Below are positions 34,483 to 39,395 of a stretch of DNA of 39,395 nucleotides, piece after piece (positions within the stretch are counted from its first letter, which is position 1; each line of letters begins with the position of its first letter). This DNA is from Sulfurihydrogenibium sp. GTDB lineage: Bacteria > Aquificota > Aquificia > Aquificales > Hydrogenothermaceae. Made by a program: the position numbers and the translations under genes. The notes below the pieces were generated by a model. The model ran no database searches and was not told the DNA's origin. It saw only the letters and a list, made by a program, of their open reading frames with translations. The DNA lies in NCBI RefSeq assembly GCF_028276765.1, contig NZ_JAPYVU010000011.1:1-39395 (forward strand). The letters run 5' to 3'.

Positions 34483-35486
34483 TGTCAAAACAGATATTTG
34501 ATATAACGGTTAGAGATGTATTAAAAGACCCAATCTTAAAACTTATTGAGAGATTAGTAGGTAAAAAGATTGTAAGAAGCTTAGATATTTCTCTACCGTC
34601 TATAAAAGAAAGAAAAGTAGATATTTTATTGGAAGCAGAAGATAGAAGTTTAATTCATATAGAGCTACAATCAACAAACCATAAATATATGCACTATAGA
34701 ATGCTTGAATACAGACTTGAAATAACAAGGAAGTTTAAAACAAACAATATTATCCAATTTGTCATTTACTTAGGTGAGAAAAAATGTACAATGAAATCCG
34801 AAATATCGGAAAAAGATTTAATTTATAGATACAACTTGATTGACATAAAACAAATACCATGTCAGGATATTATAAAAGAAGATGATATAGACTCAATCGT
34901 TTTAGGTTTTTTGTGTAATCTAAAAAACAAAGAAAAACTTTTAGAAAAATTAAAAATTAAATTATCAACATTAGATGATGTAAAAAGAGCTGATTGGATT
35001 AGAGGAATATTGCTAATTCTTGGACTGAGACCTAAATTGAAAAAAGAATTTCAAAGATTGATAGATAGGGAGGAAATAAAAATGCCAATAACCATAAGAA
35101 TAAGAAGGGACTTAATAGAAGATTTGCCGGTGATCGGAGACCTACTAAGAGAAGCTGAAAGAGAAGCTATTGAGAAGGGAGTTGAAAAAGGTTTAAAAAA
35201 AGGTTTAAAAAAAGGTTTAAAAGAAGGTTTGCAAAAAGGCATGCAGAAAGGAATCAAAGAAGGCTTACAAAAAGGATTGCAGGAAGGATTACAGAAAGGT
35301 CTACAAGAAGGCATCGTTAAAGCAAAACAAGAAGATATAATTAAAGTGTTAGAGGCAAAATTTGGAAAATTAAGTAAAACAGTTAACAGTAAAATCAAGA
35401 AAATAAACGATCTAAATAAATTAGAAGCTTTACTTTTAGAAGCTGTAAAATCTGAGAGTTTAGAAGAGTTTAAAACAAAATTATAA
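34482..35486 (+). CDS. Rpn-like PD-(D/E)XK nuclease with tetrapeptide repeat tract
   Basis: A 334-aa protein of the Rpn/'transposase_31' superfamily. Nuclease core residues are visible: D in KVDILLEAED, then E and Q in LIHIELQST (the D-x-ExQ form of PD-(D/E)XK), with a conserved YRLEITRKF helix. Residues 231-278 are twelve copies of a four-residue unit (for example EKGL, KKGL, QKGM, QEGL), encoded by degenerate 12-bp repeats with three nearly identical adjacent copies. Known Rpn proteins have RecA-independent recombination-promoting DNase activity. Translation is coupled to proA (TAATG), an odd place for such a gene. panB follows 14 bases later. Confidence 0.8.
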   Translation: MSKQIFDITVRDVLKDPILKLIERLVGKKIVRSLDISLPSIKERKVDILLEAEDRSLIHIELQSTNHKYMHYRMLEYRLEITRKFKTNNIIQFVIYLGEKKCTMKSEISEKDLIYRYNLIDIKQIPCQDIIKEDDIDSIVLGFLCNLKNKEKLLEKLKIKLSTLDDVKRADWIRGILLILGLRPKLKKEFQRLIDREEIKMPITIRIRRDLIEDLPVIGDLLREAEREAIEKGVEKGLKKGLKKGLKEGLQKGMQKGIKEGLQKGLQEGLQKGLQEGIVKAKQEDIIKVLEAKFGKLSKTVNSKIKKINDLNKLEALLLEAVKSESLEEFKTKL

Positions 35487-35500
35487 AAACCGGAGCTTTT

Positions 35501-36289
35501 ATGAAATCAATAAACGAGTTTTTTAAAGCCAAGGAAGAAAATAAGAAAATAACTGTTATCTCAACTTACGACTACTGGTCTGCCAAATTATGCGAAGAAG
35601 CCGGAATAGATGCTATTCTTGTTGGAGACTCTTTGTCTATGGTAGTTCAAGGAAATGATTCCACCTTACCTGTTAGCTTAGATGAGATGATTTATCATAC
35701 AAAAGCCGTAAGAAGAGGAGCACCAAACACGTTTATCATCGTTGATATGCCGTTTTTGACATATCACACAACCATAGAAGAAACTGTTAAAAATGCCGGA
35801 AGGGTATTAAAAGAAACAGGAGCTAACGCAGTTAAGCTTGAGGGTGGAGAGCAGATAGCAAAAGCAGTAGAAAGGTTAACATCTCTTGGAATTCCTGTAA
35901 TGGGACATCTTGGACTTACTCCGCAGTTTATAAACATTCTCGGTGGTTATAAAGTCCAAGGTAAAACTCAAGATAGCAGGGAAAAAATAAAAAAGGATGC
36001 TAAAATTCTTCAAGAAGCCGGATGTTTTTCGATAGTTTTAGAAGCTATGCCATCAGACCTTGCTAAAGAAATAACAGAAAGTTTAAAAATTCCAACCATT
36101 GGAATAGGAGCCGGGAAGTTTACAGATGGACAAGTTTTAGTTTTTCATGATTTGATAGGAATCTTTCCAAAAACTCCAAAATTTGTAAAAAGATACTTAG
36201 AAGCGGGAAATCTTATAAAACAAGCACTTTCACAGTTTAAAGATGAAGTTTTAAAGGGCGATTTTCCAAGCAAAGAACATGAATATTAA
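35501..36289 (+). CDS. panB: 3-methyl-2-oxobutanoate hydroxymethyltransferase
   Basis: A 262-aa TIM-barrel enzyme making ketopantoate for coenzyme A. Conserved are ISTYDYWSAKLCEEAGIDAILVGDSLSMV (split by the metal-binding Asp), VDMPFLTYH, VKLEGGE, MGHLGLTPQ and IGIGAGKFTDGQVLVFHD. Length is typical. The RBS CGGAG lies shortly upstream. The end overlaps tsaC by 11 bases. Confidence 0.93.
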   Translation: MKSINEFFKAKEENKKITVISTYDYWSAKLCEEAGIDAILVGDSLSMVVQGNDSTLPVSLDEMIYHTKAVRRGAPNTFIIVDMPFLTYHTTIEETVKNAGRVLKETGANAVKLEGGEQIAKAVERLTSLGIPVMGHLGLTPQFINILGGYKVQGKTQDSREKIKKDAKILQEAGCFSIVLEAMPSDLAKEITESLKIPTIGIGAGKFTDGQVLVFHDLIGIFPKTPKFVKRYLEAGNLIKQALSQFKDEVLKGDFPSKEHEY

Positions 36290-36866
36290 CATTTCAACAA
36301 AATTAGACGATGCTATTGATGTAATAAAAAACGGCGGAATAGTAATTACTAAAACAGATACTATCTACGGAATTCTTGCTAATGCCTTAGATAAAGAAGG
36401 TATAGAAAAAATTTATGTAATCAAAGGAAGAGAAAAAGATAAGCCGTTTATAATCTTAATTCCAAATACCAAATTTTTAAAAAAATTTAAAGTTAAAGAA
36501 AATCCGCAAGCTGAAAAGATTTTAAATCATAAAGGAATCACTGTAATTTTTGATGTTAACGATCCGAATAACGAGTTTGAATATCTGCACAGAGGAACAA
36601 AAACCTTAGCATTTAGAATTCCGGATGATCCAGAGTTTTTGGGCTTTTTAAACAAATTAGATATTCCAGTAGTAGCACCAAGTGCAAATCCATCCGGTCT
36701 AACACCGGCTGAAGATATACATAAAGCAATAGAGTACTTTAAAGACAAAGTAGATTTATACATAGACAGAGGAAAGTCTGAGATAAATATCCCATCAACA
36801 ATAGTAAAGATTGAAAACTCAAAGATAAAAATTTTAAGACAGGGTTCGAAACAGATAGATTTATAG
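36279..36866 (+). CDS. tsaC: Threonylcarbamoyl-AMP synthase (YrdC/Sua5 family)
   Basis: A 195-aa YrdC-domain enzyme producing threonylcarbamoyl-AMP for the t6A37 modification of ANN-decoding tRNAs. GGIVITKTDTIYGILANA, KGREKDKPFIILI, TKTLAFRIPDDP, PVVAPSANPSGLTPAED and PSTIVKIENSKIKILRQG are the conserved blocks in order. The length corresponds to the short TsaC form, without the C-terminal Sua5 domain. It starts inside the panB coding sequence without a clear RBS, so translation is likely coupled. Confidence 0.9.
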   Translation: MNINISTKLDDAIDVIKNGGIVITKTDTIYGILANALDKEGIEKIYVIKGREKDKPFIILIPNTKFLKKFKVKENPQAEKILNHKGITVIFDVNDPNNEFEYLHRGTKTLAFRIPDDPEFLGFLNKLDIPVVAPSANPSGLTPAEDIHKAIEYFKDKVDLYIDRGKSEINIPSTIVKIENSKIKILRQGSKQIDL

Positions 36867-36887
36867 CGATAAGACAAATTATCATTA

Positions 36888-37092
36888 TCGTTTGGTAAGA
36901 AATTCAGCAAGGGCAGAGATTTTTCGTATGGCCACAGGATGACACTATTCAGAAGATTTTCGTTATCTGTAGCAAGTAAGCAAAAGTAGTATAAAAGTGT
37001 TAATTGCTGAAACCATTTATGAATCACTATACATAGAAAGTGTTTCAAAAATCACGTCGTCATTGCAAGCAAAGTGAAGAATCTCCTGTTTT
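36888..37092. repeat. Degenerate repeat debris between tsaC and ridA
   Basis: A worn family A left end CGTTTGGTAAGAAATTCAGC (36890-36909), core piece AGAGATTTTTCG...AGGATGACAC, and further right GTGTTTCAAAAATCAC with GTCATTGCAAGCAAAGTGAAG, AATCTCC, which resembles family B. No intact element and no gene are seen. Confidence 0.5.
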
Positions 37093-37123
37093 TTAAATCA
37101 AATGTATCATTTATTGTTTCTTC

Positions 37124-37498
37124 TCACAATCCGACAATCATTTCTATCTCTACTAATGCATCTTTTGGAAGCCTGCTGACTTCTACCGTTGACCTTACCG
37201 GTTTATGCTCAGTAAAGTACTGACCGTATACTTCATTAACTTTTGCAAAATCGTTTAAATCTTTTAAATAGATCGTTGTTTTTATTACATGATTAAAGTT
37301 TAATCCTGCTTCTTCAAGAATTGCTTTTATATTTTCCATAATGACTTTTGTTTGTTCTGCAGCATCTTTGCCTACAAGTTCATTTGTTTTTGGGTCTATT
37401 GCAATTTGTCCTGATAAAAATATTAAATTTTCGTACTTAACAGCTTGAGAATATGGACCTATTGGTTTTGGCGCATTTTCTGTGTATATTGCTTGCAT
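37124..37498 (-). CDS. ridA: RidA family reactive enamine/imine deaminase
   Basis: A 124-aa trimeric enzyme hydrolysing 2-aminoacrylate-type enamines released by PLP enzymes. Conserved are [25 protein letters not shown] (in two parts), [38 protein letters not shown] and the active-site arginine region [21 protein letters not shown]. Full length. It starts one base after hisA stops, so it is co-transcribed with it. Confidence 0.93.
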   Translation of the reverse strand: MQAIYTENAPKPIGPYSQAVKYENLIFLSGQIAIDPKTNELVGKDAAEQTKVIMENIKAILEEAGLNFNHVIKTTIYLKDLNDFAKVNEVYGQYFTEHKPVRSTVEVSRLPKDALVEIEMIVGL

Positions 37499-37499
37499 C

Positions 37500-38222
37500 T
37501 TAAATCTCCTTGAGATTTATTTTTCCTTCATATATAGCTTTGCCAACGACTACACCAAAAATTCCAAACTCTCTTTTTTCATAAAGCTTGATCACATCTT
37601 CTAAACTGCCAACGCCACCTGATGCAATAACCGGATGTTTTAGATTTTTTGCAAGTTCAACTGTTACTTCAACGTTTGCTCCTATCATCACTCCATCTCT
37701 GCTTACATCTGTAAATAAAAATCCAAATATATCTAAATCATCATATTTTTTAGCAAATTCTAATGGCGAAACTTCTGTTTTTTCTGTCCAGCCTTTAATG
37801 GCAACCTTTCCGTCTTTTGCATCTATTCCAACAATTACTTTACTTGGAAAGCTTTCAACTATTTTATAAAACTCCTCCGGATTTTGATAAGCCAAGCTAC
37901 CAATTACAACCCTTTCAACGCCTAAATCTAAAACAGCTTTAACAGCCTCAAAACTTCTAAGTCCCCCGCCAAACTCTATTGGAATATTAACAGACCTAAC
38001 AATACTCTCTAAGATTTTTATGTTTTTTGGCAGTCCTTCTAATGCACCGTCTAAATCTACAACGTGAATATGCTTAGCTCCTGCATCTTCAAAATATTTT
38101 GCCATATCGACAGGATTTTCATTATAAATCTTTACTTTATCAAACTCACCTTTATAAAGCCTTACAACTTTTCCATCTTTTATATCAATAGCCGGAATGA
38201 TAAACTCTTTTAATATCATCAA
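37500..38222 (-). CDS. hisA: ProFAR isomerase (histidine biosynthesis)
   Basis: A 240-aa TIM-barrel enzyme catalysing the Amadori rearrangement in histidine synthesis. Catalytic Asp in [18 protein letters not shown], second Asp in [14 protein letters not shown], and phosphate loops FGGGLRS and [11 protein letters not shown] are visible. There are two adjacent ATGs; the outer one (38222) is preferred, with GGAG six bases upstream. The RBS region is present twice because a 173-bp repeat element has inserted just upstream, carrying away the promoter-side copy; the natural promoter is likely beyond 38454. No other his genes are adjacent. Confidence 0.93.
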   Translation of the reverse strand: MMILKEFIIPAIDIKDGKVVRLYKGEFDKVKIYNENPVDMAKYFEDAGAKHIHVVDLDGALEGLPKNIKILESIVRSVNIPIEFGGGLRSFEAVKAVLDLGVERVVIGSLAYQNPEEFYKIVESFPSKVIVGIDAKDGKVAIKGWTEKTEVSPLEFAKKYDDLDIFGFLFTDVSRDGVMIGANVEVTVELAKNLKHPVIASGGVGSLEDVIKLYEKREFGIFGVVVGKAIYEGKINLKEI

Positions 38223-38454
38223 ATACTCCTACTTACTCTATATGTTAAAATACCTTGGGTGAGAAATTAATGGTTTTTATAATTTAAATAGGAGATCCTT
38301 TGGCCTACGAGCCCAGGATGACAGGAAAAGGTTGATTGATAAGTGTTAAAGGAAGGACAACCTTATTCGTCATTCTGCAGCCGGCGAAGAATCTCATACT
38401 CTTATTTAATTTCTCACCCGACGTAATACTCCTACTTACTCTATATGTTAAAAT
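38222..38454. mobile_element. Family A MITE-like element with a perfect 30-bp flanking duplication
   Basis: The element spans 38252-38424 (173 bp). Its left end ACCTTGGGTGAGAAATTAA and inverted right end ACGTCGGGTGAGAAATTAA agree at 17 of 19 bases. It is flanked by an identical 30-bp direct repeat (38222-38251 and 38425-38454) that begins AATACTCCTAC and ends ATGTTAAAAT. The duplicated bases include the hisA RBS, showing they are host sequence. The interior has the two opposed cores (GGATGACAG and GTCATTCTGCAG). No ORF is present. The identity suggests a recent insertion. Confidence 0.88.
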
Positions 38455-38522
38455 TTTATCATAACTATAAAAGGAGAAAAAGTTCCAAATTTTTACTAGG
38501 TCTAAAAATTAATTAACCTTCC

Positions 38523-38612
38523 AATCTGTCATTTTGAAGCCGGTAAAAAGATCCTTCGCTTGTACAAGCCTCAGGATAACAGTGTTGATTTTTAAAACAC
38601 TTTCAAAATATA
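38523..38612. repeat. Family B-like fragment
   Basis: CTGTCATTTTGAAGCC...AAGATCCTTCGC and CCTCAGGATAACAGTG, followed by TTGATTTTTAAAACACTTTC, resemble one B unit with both termini eroded. It lies just beyond the broken amt gene end. No gene is visible between 38455 and 38630. Confidence 0.5.
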
Positions 38613-38630
38613 ACGAGAAATCTCATCCTT

Positions 38631-38940
38631 TTAACTCAAAGCTCTTTCGCCATGTAATGCTTCATCAAGACCCACAACTTCCGTCTCTTCATCAGCTCTC
38701 GCACCACGAGATAAAGTTGATGTAATAAAGTATAAAATAGTTGTCATTATTCCAGTAAACAAAATTACAACCACTAAACCTAAAATCTGTATAAAAAACT
38801 GCTCTATATTTCCATATAACAAACCAGATTCCCCCTGGATTAACTTGTGAATTTGCAAAAATACCCGTTGCCAATGCTCCCCATATTCTGTTTAATCCAT
38901 GAACTCCAAATACATCTAAGGAATCATCATATTTAAATCT
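38631..38940 (-). pseudogene. 3' fragment of an ammonium transporter gene (amt), frameshifted
   Basis: Reading leftward from 38940, KYDDSLDVFGVHGLNRIWGA and LATGIFANSQVNPGG match the second half of Amt/Mep proteins. The frame then shifts by one at a G5 run (38831-38835) and continues GLLYGNIEQFFIQILGLVVV to the conserved C-terminal GLDEALHGERA. The upstream part of the gene is missing: at 38943 the sequence becomes a family A left end, followed by the IS110 remnant. The gene was therefore cut by a repeat insertion. A functional amt might exist elsewhere. Confidence 0.85.
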
Positions 38941-38942
38941 AT

Positions 38943-39015
38943 ACCTTGGCTGAGAAATTATCGGTTTTTATAGAATTTAAAAAAAGAGATCCTTCGGACT
39001 TACGTCCTTAGGATG
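38943..39015. repeat. Family A left half, cut at the IS110 junction
   Basis: ACCTTGGCTGAGAAATTATC continues with GGTTTTTATAGAATTT, then GAGATCCTTCGGACTTACG and CCTTAGGATG. It stops exactly before the A of the core ATGAC. The IS110 remnant starts at 39016. The right half of the element is missing. Confidence 0.75.
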
Positions 39016-39275
39016 TTCTATGTTAAATGTCAAGTGCAAAAATTTTCATCAAATGGTTTTCTATTCTTTAATACACCATATACCTGCCTTAATAACTTAT
39101 GTGCTACAGCTACTAAAGCTAATTTTTTAGCTTTACCTTTACTTACTAATCTTTCGTATAATTCTCTGCAGTATTTGTTAAACCTTATTGCTGATAATGC
39201 TGCCATGTATAGTATCTTTCTTGCATATGGATTTCCCATTTTCTTTATCTTGCCACTTCTCTTTACACGGGAGTT
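39016..39275 (-). pseudogene. IS110-family transposase remnant (C-terminal third)
   Basis: The minus strand reads from about 39275: SRVKRSGKIKKMGNPYARKI, LYMAALSAIRFNKYCRELYE, RLVSKGKAKKLALVAVAHKL, LRQVYGVLKNRKPFDENF and stop near 39030. This is the C-terminal Transposase_20 region (with the serine-type tail) of IS110/IS116/IS902 proteins. The N-terminal DEDD RuvC-like domain is absent, and sequence beyond 39275 is unrelated A/T-rich DNA. The terminal bases TTCTATGTTAAATGTCAAG are shared with the remnant at 12462. Confidence 0.8.
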
Positions 39276-39322
39276 AAAATAATGTTGTGTCTAAATAAAT
39301 CTAAATAAAATTACATGGAGGA

Positions 39323-39395
39323 ATGATGATGGATAAGAAAGAATACTTTGAAAAAATATTAGACAGATCAACTGAAGAATTGGTAAAAGAGCTTT
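39323..39395 (+). CDS. Start of an unrecognised gene (partial)
   Basis: Three tandem ATGs (39323, 39326, 39329) follow TGGAGG (39316-39321), which lies best for the second or third. The reading frame MDKKEYFEKILDRSTEELVK then runs to the window end without a stop. The residues are charged and helical. Too little is present to name a family. Confidence 0.55.
   Translation, partial: MMMDKKEYFEKILDRSTEELVKEL

Noticed and set aside
35051-35398. Antisense ORF rich in Pro, Phe, Cys and Lys repeats
   Set aside because: It is the shadow of the KG-rich repeat tract of the Rpn-like gene on the other strand.
38534-38725. Forward ORF of 63 codons
   Set aside because: It begins in repeat sequence and overlaps the antisense of the recognisable amt fragment; no RBS.
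39016-39322. IS110 bridge RNA
   Set aside because: The 5' part of the IS, where IS110-group bridge RNAs are encoded, is missing in both remnants.
1-39395. tRNA or rRNA genes
   Set aside because: No cloverleaf or conserved GGTTCRANYCC-type T-loop in a plausible context was found by eye in the intergenic gaps. A covariance-model scan would be the decisive check.

Overview
The window is AT-rich with a thermophile-like gene content. It carries the four-subunit pyruvate:ferredoxin oxidoreductase used in the reductive TCA cycle, a ferredoxin:thioredoxin reductase catalytic subunit, a multihaem cytochrome c, KDO transferase (so an LPS outer membrane), a MoeB-TusA-DsrEFH sulfur-relay operon, and a CRISPR array. 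Together this points to a chemolithoautotrophic member of the Aquificales; a Sulfurihydrogenibium-like organism is my best inference. No rRNA or tRNA gene was recognised, so the lineage rests on gene content and protein flavour only.

Layout: 1-44 holds the start of a leftward transposase-like gene. 669-3840 is the porGDAB operon with a clean terminator. 3877-9027 holds a small membrane protein, pabC, a PBP4-type carboxypeptidase, a flavodoxin-fold reductase, a triheme cytochrome and the FTR beta subunit. 9226-12376 is a leftward yicC / ferritin-VIT transporter / waaA group. 12694-15560 is a rightward group (TauE/SafE-like membrane protein, beta-CASP nuclease, thiG). pepA, a wrecked IS1595-type transposase, dxs and a radical SAM gene follow to 22218. 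glnE is leftward (22352-25063); a COG2112-type kinase-like gene and rfbD are rightward (25412-26867). 27976-29185 is a CRISPR array of 19 repeats and 18 spacers, with a leader carrying a good promoter and no cas genes nearby. 29336-32263 is a compact leftward moeB-tusA-dsrE-dsrF-dsrH-pdxA operon. 32350-36866 is rightward (DUF4388-like protein, proA, Rpn-like nuclease, panB, tsaC). ridA and hisA are leftward. The right end is a graveyard: a broken amt, a mobile-repeat fragment and an IS110 remnant, then the start of an unknown gene.

The most notable content is between the genes. Almost every intergenic gap holds copies of two short non-coding repeat families that share the core GTCATYCTGAG...GAATCTC. 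Family A is about 147-178 bp with terminal inverted repeats resembling ACSTYGGGTGAGAAATTAA. Two copies are flanked by direct repeats of the host sequence: 30/30 bp upstream of hisA, and 20/22 bp at the end of pabC, where the last codons and the stop of pabC are present twice. This implies a MITE-like element with an unusually long target duplication. Family B has ends resembling GAGACTGTTCCAAAATT and apparent 9-12 bp duplications. Two separate IS110-type transposase remnants both sit in family A copies, each joined directly after the 'ATG' of the shared core, suggesting site-specific insertion of the IS into the repeat.

Downstream of dxs there is a lone 30-nt CRISPR-like repeat of a different (I-B-like) family. 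It is preceded by a leader tail that matches 26 of 31 bases of the leader tail of the large array, so two different repeat families appear to share one leader end.
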